A DNA stretch of 44,066 nucleotides. It comes from a virus. The stretch is taken from IMG/VR virus record IMGVR_UViG_3300049157_000082, positions 1 through 44,066 of that record, one strand, 5' to 3'. Below the pieces are notes generated by a model. That model was not told the origin of the DNA, ran no database searches, and saw only the letters and a program-made list of their open reading frames with translations. Below are positions 7,556 through 15,768 of the stretch, piece after piece; the stretch's first letter is position 1, and each line of letters starts with the position of its first letter. A program made the position numbers and the translations under genes.

Positions 7556-8017
7556 CTAGGTCAGCTCGAACACCCCGTTGACGTTGATCTGGGTGGTGAA
7601 TCGATTGGTGTCCGTGACGTTGAAGTTGCCCGTCGTGAGCGTCGAGTAGCACACCAGCTTGCGCCCCGAGGAGGCCGCCGCCGAGGCCCAGATCGCCTGG
7701 AACTGGATGTTCGAGCCGGAGGCCGGGATCGCGCCGCCGTTGGCCGACCAGAAGATGTCGGCGCAGTCGAAGCGCATCACCCCGGCGGAGGCCCCGGTCG
7801 ACCAGGTGTGGGCCGAGCAGGTCTTGCCCGACGTCGAGTAGCCGTTGCCCGAGACGATCTCGTTGTTGAGCTGGTTGTAGATCGACAGGGTGTTGGTGCC
7901 GACGTTCGCGGCCGGCGTGTGCAGCGTGGTGCGGAAGATGCCGGCGTCCAGGTCAAGGGTGCCGTCGGCCATGTAGCGCTTGAAGGTCTTGTAGAATTTC
8001 CAGGCTCCGGCCGCCAT
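7556..8017 (-). CDS. Hypothetical phage structural protein
   Basis: The 153-residue protein begins AAGAWKFYKTFKRYMADGTLDLD and is rich in Thr, Ser, Asn and Gly with beta-strand periodicity, ending NVNGVFELT. Similar proteins occur in tail or decoration modules of alphaproteobacterial siphophages, but I cannot name a function. A GGAGG site lies within the end of the preceding gene, about 9 bases upstream of the ATG, and the gap between the genes is a single base. Confidence 0.7.
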   Translation of the reverse strand: MAAGAWKFYKTFKRYMADGTLDLDAGIFRTTLHTPAANVGTNTLSIYNQLNNEIVSGNGYSTSGKTCSAHTWSTGASAGVMRFDCADIFWSANGGAIPASGSNIQFQAIWASAAASSGRKLVCYSTLTTGNFNVTDTNRFTTQINVNGVFELT

Positions 8018-8018
8018 G

Positions 8019-8297
8019 TCACTTGCCCTCCGCTTTCAGGGTGCCCGCCGGCACCGCGATGGTGACGTCGCCCGGCCCGCCCTGCGCGGCCAGGCCGGCG
8101 ACCAGTTCGGCGGCGACCGCGTCGATCGCCGCGATCGAGGCCTCGGCGCGCTTGACCTGCCCCGGCCAAACCTTCTTGGCGTCCGGGTGCCAGGGCCGCT
8201 CGGCCAGGCGCCGCTTGAAGGTCGCGAGCCGCGAGAGGTTGCGCCCGCGGGTCGCGATCATGTCGCGCGGGTCGCGGAAGATCTTGGCAACGTCCAT
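8019..8297 (-). CDS. Small hypothetical protein ending in a single repeat-like unit
   Basis: The 92-residue protein starts at the ATG coupled as TGATG to the DUF115 gene. The first 75 residues are helical and basic (MDVAKIFRDPRDMIATRGRN, then KVWPGQVKRAEASIAAIDAV). The tail DVTIAVPAGTLKAEG resembles one unit of the 24-residue repeat in the protein at 4879-6522. Function is unknown. The longer open frame upstream is a shadow of the DUF115 gene. Confidence 0.65.
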   Translation of the reverse strand: MDVAKIFRDPRDMIATRGRNLSRLATFKRRLAERPWHPDAKKVWPGQVKRAEASIAAIDAVAAELVAGLAAQGGPGDVTIAVPAGTLKAEGK

Positions 8298-9130
8298 CAG
8301 TCCGCCCCTTTCAGCTGCTGCTCGTGGATCCGCGAGCCGGTGCGCATCATGCCGGCGATCAGGCCGTCGCCGTGCACCTTGAGCTCGTAGTGGTCGCCCT
8401 CGTGGTAGACCAGGGCCTGGAAGTCGTAGGCCTGCTTGGCCATCCAGCCGGCGCAGAGGTAGGTTTCCGAGCCCGGCTGCGGGATCATCGGCACCAGGCG
8501 CTGGCCGTCGTTCTCCGGCTGCTCGTAGGCGTGGTGCCGGCCGTCCATGGCGCAGGAGTCGAGGCCGAAGATCTCCTGCCTGGGATAGCCCAGGTGCTTC
8601 ATCAGGGTGATCGCGGTCAGCGCCACGGTGCAGCCCGAGGAGATCATCAGGTAGTTGCCGAGGTAGTAGTCCTTGAGGATGTCGGCGACGTCGTGACCGG
8701 AGACGTGGATCACGGTGACGTCGAAGTCGCGCAGGGCCTCGAACAGGCTCGGGTGGCACTGCGAGGCAAGGAAGTATTTGCATGTCTCGATCGGCCGGGT
8801 GACGAAGCGCGCGTTGCAGGCCCGGGCGTCGACGATGACCTGGACCGAGGGCCGCACGTCGCGGTCCAGCAGCCAGTCGTGGGTCGCGTTCATCGCGACC
8901 ACCTTCTGGCCCTTCTGCCAGGCTTTCTCGAGCCGCGGGAAGTGGGTCTCGAGCGAGGGCCCGCCGGCCGCCAGGCTGACCGTCTTGCCGGCCTTCGGGT
9001 AGGGCCTGAGCTGGGGCAGCCCCCTCCGGATGTTCTCGGCGACCTGGTCGCGCACCTGCTCGGCCTCGACGTTCATGCCGCCGCCCAGCTCGACCGGCGG
9101 GCCGATGGCCGGGGTTTCAGCGTTCGACAT
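8297..9130 (-). CDS. DUF115 / MptE-like protein
   Basis: The 277-residue protein has SLAAGGPSLE (about residues 52-61), the GGPS motif of the DUF115 / 6-hydroxymethylpterin pyrophosphokinase MptE-like family. It continues VVAMNATHDWLLDRDVRPSVQVIVDAR, then FGLDSCAMDGRHHAYE. Family members include archaeal MptE and bacterial flagellin-glycosylation (Maf-type) proteins. Phage copies are often annotated this way without proven activity. It overlaps the methyltransferase upstream by 14 bp. I infer a nucleotide-sugar or pterin-like transfer that modifies a virion or surface glycan; this is uncertain. Confidence 0.78.
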   Translation of the reverse strand: MSNAETPAIGPPVELGGGMNVEAEQVRDQVAENIRRGLPQLRPYPKAGKTVSLAAGGPSLETHFPRLEKAWQKGQKVVAMNATHDWLLDRDVRPSVQVIVDARACNARFVTRPIETCKYFLASQCHPSLFEALRDFDVTVIHVSGHDVADILKDYYLGNYLMISSGCTVALTAITLMKHLGYPRQEIFGLDSCAMDGRHHAYEQPENDGQRLVPMIPQPGSETYLCAGWMAKQAYDFQALVYHEGDHYELKVHGDGLIAGMMRTGSRIHEQQLKGAD

Positions 9131-9719
9131 AGAACAACCCGTTCTTGATCAGGTCGCGCGCCTCGGTCAGCGTGCCGAACTCGGCCAGGCGGTCGCGCCA
9201 CCATTGGAACGGCATCACGGTCAGGTGCAGCGGCTCGCCGATCAGTCGCCCGAAGCCGTCCTGGATCAGGCAGATCTGGAAGAAGGCGCGGCGGCAGCGC
9301 GCCATGATCCGGTCGAGCACCAGCATGGTGTACTCCGGCGGGATGTGCTCCATCACGTCGACGCAGTAGCCGAAGTCGTAGTCGCCCGGCCAGTGGCCCC
9401 AAAGCGGCGCCTTGATCAGTTTGTCCGCCAGCTCGACCCGCGCCGCCGGATCGAGCCCGGCATCGGTCAGGTCGAGCAGGGTCACAGCGAGCCCAGCACT
9501 CCGGAGCGCCAGCCCGGCCCGCGCCGTGCCGCAGCCGAGCTCGATCACGCTGGCACCGGGCGCCGGCCGGGCGATCTCGAGGAAGGCCTCGACCAGGTCC
9601 TCGCCCGGCGAGCAGACGGCGTATTCCTCGTAGCCCCAGATCCGCTCATACTTGGCGGTCTCGGCCGCCGCCATAGGCGGCGCCCAGGCCGCCCGGCCGT
9701 TGCCCTCGGTCACGCTCAC
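9117..9719 (-). CDS. Class I SAM-dependent methyltransferase
   Basis: The 200-residue protein carries SAM motif I as VIELGCGTARAGLAL (about residues 77-91), an acidic motif II residue in VTLLDLTDA, and VDVMEHIPPEY as motif IV. The fold is that of small-molecule or glycan methyltransferases. There is no NPPY, so it is not a DNA adenine methyltransferase. It overlaps the head protein gene by 4 bp (ATGA) and the DUF115 gene by 14 bp, so the two probably act together, for example on a glycan. Confidence 0.82.
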   Translation of the reverse strand: MSVTEGNGRAAWAPPMAAAETAKYERIWGYEEYAVCSPGEDLVEAFLEIARPAPGASVIELGCGTARAGLALRSAGLAVTLLDLTDAGLDPAARVELADKLIKAPLWGHWPGDYDFGYCVDVMEHIPPEYTMLVLDRIMARCRRAFFQICLIQDGFGRLIGEPLHLTVMPFQWWRDRLAEFGTLTEARDLIKNGLFYVER

Positions 9720-10216
9720 GCCCCGAACAGCACGATGTCGTAGGTCACCGAGCCGCCGGCGCCGCCGTTGCCGATGCGCAGCAGGTCGGCGGTCGCGGCC
9801 GTGACCAGGTAGCCGGCGGCGGTCGGCGCGATCAGGGCGAGCGCGCCGCCCGGCCTCACCGTCACCGTGTGGGTCGCGCCGCCGACCCAGTCGATGAAGC
9901 CGTTGGTCGCGGCACCGCCGACGATCACGTCCTCCGGGTTGGCCGCCTCGGCGGCGACGAAGATGCCCTTGATTGCCGTGAACGTGAGCACCGCCCCGAA
10001 GGCGTCGAGCAGCACCCCGCTCAGGTCCAGGTCCTCGGTCGAGCTGGCACCCAGGGTGCGCCGGTCGTGGAACACCTTGCTGGCCTGGTTCAGGCCGCTG
10101 CCGTCGGCCAGGGCGAAGCGCTTCTCGAAGTTGAGCGGCACGCTGCCGGTCGCGAGATCCAGCGCCGAGGTCAGCAGCGAGACCGCGGTCACCTTGAGGG
10201 TCGATTCGAGCGGCAT
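9716..10216 (-). CDS. Hypothetical virion structural protein
   Basis: The 166-residue protein begins MPLESTLKVTAVSLLTSALDLATGSVPL in pieces and ends with TAATADLLRIGNGG and YDIVLFG. This beta-rich pattern, with VTVRPGGALALIAPTAAGY, is common in capsid-proximal proteins of alphaproteobacterial siphophages. A virion surface role is inferred from position after the capsid and from these features. Confidence 0.68.
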   Translation of the reverse strand: MPLESTLKVTAVSLLTSALDLATGSVPLNFEKRFALADGSGLNQASKVFHDRRTLGASSTEDLDLSGVLLDAFGAVLTFTAIKGIFVAAEAANPEDVIVGGAATNGFIDWVGGATHTVTVRPGGALALIAPTAAGYLVTAATADLLRIGNGGAGGSVTYDIVLFGA

Positions 10217-10241
10217 GGCCGGCTCCTTGGTTCGAGGTGGG

Positions 10242-10571
10242 TCAGCCGGCGGCTTCGACGTTGCGGCCGTCGGCGGCGGCCTTGGCGTCGGCCTTCTTCA
10301 GGCCGCTCTCGACCACGGCACCGGTGGCGTTCTCGATCACCGACCACTTGCCGCCGCCCTTGTGCTCGGCGGTGAAGGCCGCCGGGATCACCACCTCCGC
10401 CTCGCCCGCGGGCACGCCGATGGTCTCGGCCAGCCCCCTGTTCAGCCAGTGCCGGGCCGAGGACATGGATATCTCGCGGACGTCGCCGGCGCGGTATCTC
10501 GCCTCGATGTCGCCGTTGTGGTCGCGCACGATCCGGTCGGCGAGGAACTTGATCTTGATGCTTTGGGCCAT
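10242..10571 (-). CDS. Small hypothetical protein after the capsid gene
   Basis: The protein has 109 residues. The frame can extend to a TTG at 10586, but a GGGAG site lies about 8 bases before the ATG at 10571, which gives MAQSIKIKFLADRIV. A FLADRIVRDHNGDIEARYRAGDVREI segment is followed by a Gly/Lys-rich middle and WSVIENATGAVVESG. No named family. It may be a head minor protein by position. Confidence 0.65.
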   Translation of the reverse strand: MAQSIKIKFLADRIVRDHNGDIEARYRAGDVREISMSSARHWLNRGLAETIGVPAGEAEVVIPAAFTAEHKGGGKWSVIENATGAVVESGLKKADAKAAADGRNVEAAG

Positions 10572-10622
10572 CTCGGTTTCTCCCAAGAGACGGGCCCGGC
10601 GGACCGGGCCGTCGTTGTATGA

Positions 10623-11072
10623 TCAGGCGACGATCTCGACCACGCTGGCCAGATCATTGTTGCTGGCGGGGGCGTAGCGCGGACCGAAGCCGAAGACGTG
10701 ACCCGAGCCGTCCGAGGCCGCCGCGCCGACCGTCATGGTCAGGCGCAGGAAGCGGAAGCCGCCGTCGGTGTCGAGCTCGGCCGCCCGGCAGTTGATCAGC
10801 GCCTGGTCGCCGTCGTTGCTCGCCTTGACCAGCTGGGTGATCGCCTTGCCGGTGATGTCCTTGGTGCCCGTGCCGGCGGCGTCGGTCGCCTGCTCGAGCT
10901 TGCCGTCGAGGGTCGCGGCCACGCCGAGCACGCCGGCCGAGACGACGGCGAGGACCTGGTCGAACAGGGCCATGTCGACCCAGTCGGAGCTGATCGCGCC
11001 GACACCGAGCGCGTCGGGATCGACGGTGGCGACGAGCGCGGCGGCCTCGCTCGCGAGTTGGTTCTGCATCAT
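10623..11072 (-). CDS. Capsid-proximal structural protein (possible decoration protein)
   Basis: The 149-residue protein contains SSDWVDMALFDQVLAVVS, ATLDGKLEQATDAAGTGTKD and GFRFLRLTMTVG. This pattern recurs next to the capsid gene in many alphaproteobacterial siphophages. The function is not proven there; a head decoration or minor capsid role is inferred. An SD-like GAGGAG lies about 6 bases upstream of the start. Two GC hairpins separate it from the capsid gene. Confidence 0.72.
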   Translation of the reverse strand: MMQNQLASEAAALVATVDPDALGVGAISSDWVDMALFDQVLAVVSAGVLGVAATLDGKLEQATDAAGTGTKDITGKAITQLVKASNDGDQALINCRAAELDTDGGFRFLRLTMTVGAAASDGSGHVFGFGPRYAPASNNDLASVVEIVA

Positions 11073-11115
11073 GGTGTTGTCTCCTCGGAATGGGGCGGCG
11101 GGACGCCGGGGGAGA

Positions 11116-11157
11116 CGCCCCGCCGAGGGGCGGGAGCGGGCGCTGCTACGCCCGCTC
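11116..11157 (-). promoter_or_regulatory. Two GC hairpins spanning the capsid stop codon
   Basis: A 9-bp perfect inverted repeat (GAGCGGGCG, 6-base loop, CGCCCGCTC; 11134-11157) places the capsid stop codon (11146-11148) in its loop. A second 6-bp hairpin (11116-11132) follows. There is no U-tract, so neither is a classic terminator. They could stabilise the capsid mRNA 3' end or slow polymerase. Confidence 0.5.
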
Positions 11158-12594
11158 GGCCAGGGTGACGAAGGCCGACAGGGTGTTGCCGCCCTTGAAA
11201 CGCGCGACCGCCTTGGACCACCAGGGCTGGCCGGCCAGCCGCATGATGAAGCGGAAGGCCATCAGATCGAAGTCGAACCACAGGTGGATCGAGGTCTCCG
11301 CGCGGATTCCGCCGACCTTCTGGATCGCCAGGTACTGGCCCATCGACGCGAAGATGATGTCGCCGACGTCGCCCAGGGTCGAGCAAGCCTCGGTCGGCAC
11401 GATCGGCCGGCCCAGGATGGTGCCGAAGGGAGACTGGCTCAGCCCGCCCGGCGGCATGAAGACCGGTCGCGAATCGCCGGGGAAGTTCAGCCCGGTGAGC
11501 TGCGGCTCGATGTCCTGGTTGATCAGCCAGACCGCCGAGGTGCGCCAGCGGGCGAGCATGCGCGAATACATGTTGTTGATGTTCTCGAACACCACCGTGT
11601 CGGCCGTTTGGCCGCCTTCCTTGCCCACGGTGACCAGCGACGGCGAGTTCAGGATGCCGAGCGGCTGGCCGGCGCCTGTGCCGCTGATCAGCGCGTCGGT
11701 CACCCGGAAGTCCATCTTTTCCGGCGCCTTGCGGCGCAGGTACGAATCGAGCCCGGGCGCATCTTCCAGCAGTTCGGAGCTCACCGGCACCAACGCGGTC
11801 AGCTTGTTCAGCCGGATGCTGAGCTGCTCCAGCGCCAGCTTGGACTGGTTGAACTGGGCAGCCTCGTTCTCCCAGAAGGCCTGCACGCCGCCGGTGCCCT
11901 GCCAGGGCGTGGTCTCGTCTTTCGGCGCGGTCCAGGTGTTCGAAGAGGACTGCAGCAGGTCGGTGCGAGCGATCAGGCTCTCTTCGCCCATGACCGCTTG
12001 GGTGATCGCGGTGCGGAAGTCGGGCGGCACGGCGAAGCCGCCGTCCTCGCCGACACCTTCGGTGCCGAAGGTGGTCGGCGCGTTCTGGATCAGCCGCGGG
12101 TCGACCGCGCCGCCGTTGCGCGAGGCGGAGCGCACCGCGGCGGCGAAGTGGCCGAAGCTCTGCCAGCCCCAGCGCCCCTCGGTCTCGCGCCGGTTGCGAG
12201 GCTGCGCCGGGACGCGGCGGCGGCCCTGGTTCTGAGGGTCCTCCCCCTGCCCTGGCTCGCCGTCGCCGTCGTTGGGCTCCGCCGGGTCGGTCTGGCGGCC
12301 CAGCGAGCGACCCAATCGCGCGGTCTGGGCGACGATCCGTTCGCGCCGCTCCAGATCTTTCTCGGCCTTCTCGAAGTCGGCGAAGATCCGGTCGAGGTCG
12401 GCCTGCTCGTCCTCGGTGAAGTCGCGGCCTTCGGCTTCCGCCGTGGCCTTGATCGCCTCGGCCTCCTCGTTGAGGTCGAGCAGCCGCGTCTGCAGGTCTT
12501 CGATCGACAGCGCGTCGTTGCGGAACAGGAACGCCGCCGGGCCGATGTCTTCGAGCCAGCCCTGGAGCGCCACCGTCGAGGTCAGCGTCTTCAT
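11146..12594 (-). CDS. HK97-family major capsid protein
   Basis: The protein has 482 residues. Residues 28-95 form a charged coiled-coil delta (scaffold) domain (IEDLQTRLLDLNEEAEAIK), then a Gly/Asp-rich linker, then the HK97 fold: GGFAVPPDFRTAITQAV, ALVPVSSELLEDA, DALISGTGAGQPLGIL, WLINQDIEPQL and LGRPIVPTEACSTLGDVGDI. The upstream protease would remove the delta domain. The length, delta region included, is normal. No alternative Met exists before the delta domain, so the ATG at 12594 is kept. A small hairpin lies in the leader at 12622-12639. Confidence 0.95.
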   Translation of the reverse strand: MKTLTSTVALQGWLEDIGPAAFLFRNDALSIEDLQTRLLDLNEEAEAIKATAEAEGRDFTEDEQADLDRIFADFEKAEKDLERRERIVAQTARLGRSLGRQTDPAEPNDGDGEPGQGEDPQNQGRRRVPAQPRNRRETEGRWGWQSFGHFAAAVRSASRNGGAVDPRLIQNAPTTFGTEGVGEDGGFAVPPDFRTAITQAVMGEESLIARTDLLQSSSNTWTAPKDETTPWQGTGGVQAFWENEAAQFNQSKLALEQLSIRLNKLTALVPVSSELLEDAPGLDSYLRRKAPEKMDFRVTDALISGTGAGQPLGILNSPSLVTVGKEGGQTADTVVFENINNMYSRMLARWRTSAVWLINQDIEPQLTGLNFPGDSRPVFMPPGGLSQSPFGTILGRPIVPTEACSTLGDVGDIIFASMGQYLAIQKVGGIRAETSIHLWFDFDLMAFRFIMRLAGQPWWSKAVARFKGGNTLSAFVTLAERA

Positions 12595-12665
12595 GTCTCC
12601 ACCCTTTCTTGCTGTGGGAATGCCGCCTTATTGGGCGGCGACGTCCGCAGGGCTGTCCCCGCGAG

Positions 12666-13427
12666 TCAAAGGCTGCAGACCCGGCAGGGTCCGGCAGCGA
12701 AGATGTCGTGTTGTCGCTTGGTGTTCTTGGGCACCCGTCCGCGCTCGAACTCTTTTCGCAGATCGGTCAGTCCGGTCGGCCAGGTGTCCCGGGCCGGCGA
12801 GCGGTAGGTGGTCGGCCTGCCGCGGTAGGCCGTGACCTTCGCTTCCTTGCCCTCCGCCTTGGCATAGAGCGCCGGGCGTTCATACCAGAGCAGCCACCAC
12901 TCGCCGAGCTGCTGGCCGTAGCAGTCGTAGCAATCGGTCCGATAGGGGATGCGGATGTCGCGCTGCTCGTTGTGGCCGATGACATTCGGTAGCCCCCAGT
13001 TCCAGCGGCGCAGCGGGAAGTCGATCTCGACCCCGTCGATGTTGTCGTAGACCCCGCCGACACGGCCTTCCTCGTCGGCGCGCAACCCGACGTAGGACAC
13101 CACCCGATCGAACCGCTCGGTCTGTTTCAGCAGCCACGCGCGGTAGGGGAATATCTTCAGATACTTGGTGCACCAGCGCTGATGGAAGCTCGGCAGCGCC
13201 ATCTGCTTGTCGATCAGCCCGTCGAGCAGGATGTCGGCAGTGACCGGGATCAGCGGCTTGCCGAGCTGCTCGCCGAGCCAGCGCCAATGGGCGAACATCT
13301 CCGGCAGTTCGTTGCCCGCCGGCGTGCAAATCCAGATGTAGTTGCGCGGCTCCCGCCTGGTGAGCTCGAAGGCCATGGCCGTGCTATCCTTGCCGCCGGA
13401 CAGCAGGCCGACATGGAGATCTTTCAC
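12666..13427 (-). CDS. PP-loop ATPase of the PAPS reductase family
   Basis: The protein has 253 residues from a GTG at 13427 that overlaps the protease stop as GTGA. The P-loop LSGGKDSTAM is at residues 8-17. QRWCTKYLKIFPYRAWL, DCYDCYGQQLGEWWLLWYE and the terminal CRVC supply Cys residues that could hold a metal or react. The family (PAPS reductase / DndC / ThiI-like) adenylates or reduces sulfur- or nucleotide-linked substrates. It is inserted between the prohead protease and the capsid, an odd place for an enzyme. The target is unknown: sulfur transfer or nucleic-acid modification is possible. Confidence 0.82.
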   Translation of the reverse strand: MKDLHVGLLSGGKDSTAMAFELTRREPRNYIWICTPAGNELPEMFAHWRWLGEQLGKPLIPVTADILLDGLIDKQMALPSFHQRWCTKYLKIFPYRAWLLKQTERFDRVVSYVGLRADEEGRVGGVYDNIDGVEIDFPLRRWNWGLPNVIGHNEQRDIRIPYRTDCYDCYGQQLGEWWLLWYERPALYAKAEGKEAKVTAYRGRPTTYRSPARDTWPTGLTDLRKEFERGRVPKNTKRQHDIFAAGPCRVCSL

Positions 13428-14422
13428 TGCGCTTTCCGGCTGACATCGATTCGCCGGGCCTTGTGCTTCATGCGCACGAGCTGAAGTGTTCGGGCCCGCG
13501 CGGACTCCTCCGGTTCGTCGTAGTTGCAGCCGTCGCTCTCGGCGACCCGCTGCAGGCTGTCGGCCGAAACGTCCAGCGCCCGGGCGAAGCCTTCGAGCCG
13601 GTCGAGCGGCGGACAGTCGATCTCCTCGCGGAGGATCTGTCGCACGGTACTGACATCGATGCCGGCCTCGCTCGCCATCTCGGCGACGACGTCCTCCTCG
13701 CTGCGGTCTTCGGTAACCAGATCGGCGATCCGCTCGTTGAGCCTGCGCGCCAGGTTCTGGCCTGCGCGCGGCCGCAGCGTGGGCGCCTTGGCCAACGACT
13801 TCGGCACGTTCTTGTACTTCGAGAGGTCGAAGTGCGCCGCGATCAGCACCTCGTCGCTGATCGTGTCGGCGAAGCCCTGCTCGACCGCCTCCTTGGCGTC
13901 GAACCAGGTCTCGGCCAGCATCTGGGCGGCGATTGTTTCCTCGTCGCCGCCGGTGCGCGTGACGTAGGTGCCGCGGATCGAGCCGCTGATCTTGTCGAGC
14001 GAGTCGGCGATCTTGCGCAGCTCCGGGCCTGAGCCGAAGGCGAACGTCCAAGGCTCGTGGATCATCATCATGCCGTTGGCGGCGATCGCGATCTCGTCGC
14101 CGGCCATGGCGATCACCGACGCGATCGAGGCGGCGATGCCGTCGATCTGGACCACCTTGCGCGCCTTGTGGCGCTGCAGCTGATTGAAGATCGCGACACC
14201 GTCGAACACCGAGCCGCCCGGGCTGTTGACGAAGATATCGAGCTGCTTGACCGGGCCGAGGCCCTTCAGGTCCTTGGCGAATTGCTTGGCCGTGGTGCCG
14301 TCCCAGGGGTCGCCGATGGTGTCGAAGATGAAGATTTCGCCGACGTCGTCCTTCGCGGCCATGGAATAGCCGCGCTTGGCCGCCTTGCCCTTGGCCGGCC
14401 TGTTGGCATCGTTTCGGATCAT
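13424..14422 (-). CDS. ClpP-type prohead maturation protease with C-terminal HTH-like region
   Basis: The 332-residue protein has the ClpP fold. IFVNSPGGSVFDGVAIF (about residues 63-79) forms the oxyanion strand, GIAASIASVIAMAG carries the likely catalytic Ser, MMIHEPW the His, and AKEAVEQGFAD the acidic region. After residue 215 a basic region and a helix-rich segment (GIDVSTVRQILREEIDCPPLDRLEGFARAL in pieces) resemble an XRE-like HTH, as seen in some alphaproteobacterial phage proteases. It should cut the capsid delta domain and other head proteins. Confidence 0.92.
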   Translation of the reverse strand: MIRNDANRPAKGKAAKRGYSMAAKDDVGEIFIFDTIGDPWDGTTAKQFAKDLKGLGPVKQLDIFVNSPGGSVFDGVAIFNQLQRHKARKVVQIDGIAASIASVIAMAGDEIAIAANGMMMIHEPWTFAFGSGPELRKIADSLDKISGSIRGTYVTRTGGDEETIAAQMLAETWFDAKEAVEQGFADTISDEVLIAAHFDLSKYKNVPKSLAKAPTLRPRAGQNLARRLNERIADLVTEDRSEEDVVAEMASEAGIDVSTVRQILREEIDCPPLDRLEGFARALDVSADSLQRVAESDGCNYDEPEESARARTLQLVRMKHKARRIDVSRKAQ

Positions 14423-14429
14423 GGTTGCC

Positions 14430-15758
14430 TCACTCGTTCTCGACGATCCGCAGCGGTGGCTGCTCGCCGTCGTCGTCGTCTTCGAGGGCCTCGTCCGGCG
14501 GCGGGTCCGGCTCGAGCTCGGGCGGCTCTTCGCCGACCTTCTCCAGCGTGGTCATGTTCATCTGGACGGTCAGCTTGTCCCCGTCCGGCACGGTCTTGAG
14601 GCCGCGCCGCTTGCGCACCTCGTTGCGGCTCATGATGCCGGCGTTGACCAGCGTGCTGTCTGCCACGGCTTTCGCCTTCGCGTCGCCCTCGGCGAGCCAT
14701 TCCAGCGCGATCCGGGTGCGCAGGCCGCGCCGGTTGGCCGGCCGGAGCTTCTTCTCGGCCTCTTGCCGCTGCCGCTCGGCCCAGGGGGTCAGGCCGTCGC
14801 GCACGAACTCGATGCCCTGGTGCTCGATGTTGTTGTTGGTCGCGCGCAGCAGGTGGGCGATCTTGTGCGGCGGCACGCCGAAATAACGGCAGATCTCCTC
14901 GACCGTCAGGTGCCGGGTCTCGATGAACTGGGCCTTCTCGGGCTCGACCGCCTGCTGCTTCCACTTGAGCCCGCCGCCGAGCAGCAGCGGCCGGTGCGAG
15001 CGGGTCGGGCCCTTGTGCTGCTCGTCGAGCCGTTTGCTCAGATCGTCTATCTGCAGGGGCGTGAGATTCTGGTCGCTCTCCAGCACCGAGCCCATCTGCG
15101 CGCCGTTGCCGTAGAAAGCGGCGCCGAAGGTCTCGGCCGCGATGCTGTGGCCGAAGGCGCGCTCGGCCAGGCGCGCCAGGCGGTAGCCGGTCAGCCCGTC
15201 GATGCCCGGGCCGTGCAGGTGGTAGACGTCGCGCGCCGGCAGGATCGTGGCCGGGCCGGACTGGTTCCAGACCTTGTAGACCAGGCGCCCGTCGTCGTCG
15301 CGCTCCGGGTCGACCCGCTCGGGGTGCAGCGGCCAGAGCGCCACCGCCCGGCCCATCACGTCGCGTTCGATCTCGGCGTAGCCGTTGCCCCACAGCCCGG
15401 CGCAGAACAGCAGCGCCTCGCGGAACGAGAAGGCCGTGATCTCCGGGTTCGGGTCGACGTTCAGCAGCCTGTAGAGGTTGCTCGAAGGCTTCATCTCGCG
15501 GCTGCCGTCGGTCGCTTCCTCGAAGACCTCCCAGGTCGAGGAGGCCAGCGACTTGGAGATCACCGATAGGCACGCGAACACGGTCGATATCTGGATCGCG
15601 GTCTGCTCGGTGACCCGCACCCCGGCGATCTGCTGCGGCAGGAAGACGAAGCGCGTCTCGCCCGGCCGCCGGTCCGGCACGGTGAAACGGATGTTGAGCG
15701 GCAGGAAGCGGCGCGCCGCCGCGGCCATGAAGTTCCGCAGCGTGTAGCCGTCCGCCAT
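14430..15758 (-). CDS. HK97-family portal protein
   Basis: The 442-residue protein shows TAIQISTVFACLSVISKSLAS, GNGYAEIERD, LHPERVDPERD, LERDVYHLHG-like ARDVYHLHGPGIDG and EEICRYFGVPPHKIAHLL. These are hallmark segments of PF04860 phage portals. Twelve copies form the ring through which DNA enters. The C-terminus is long, Pro/Glu/Asp-rich and probably disordered. Order terminase-portal-protease-capsid is canonical apart from the inserted PP-loop gene. Confidence 0.95.
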   Translation of the reverse strand: MADGYTLRNFMAAAARRFLPLNIRFTVPDRRPGETRFVFLPQQIAGVRVTEQTAIQISTVFACLSVISKSLASSTWEVFEEATDGSREMKPSSNLYRLLNVDPNPEITAFSFREALLFCAGLWGNGYAEIERDVMGRAVALWPLHPERVDPERDDDGRLVYKVWNQSGPATILPARDVYHLHGPGIDGLTGYRLARLAERAFGHSIAAETFGAAFYGNGAQMGSVLESDQNLTPLQIDDLSKRLDEQHKGPTRSHRPLLLGGGLKWKQQAVEPEKAQFIETRHLTVEEICRYFGVPPHKIAHLLRATNNNIEHQGIEFVRDGLTPWAERQRQEAEKKLRPANRRGLRTRIALEWLAEGDAKAKAVADSTLVNAGIMSRNEVRKRRGLKTVPDGDKLTVQMNMTTLEKVGEEPPELEPDPPPDEALEDDDDGEQPPLRIVENE

Positions 15759-15768
15759 GCCTGGACTC

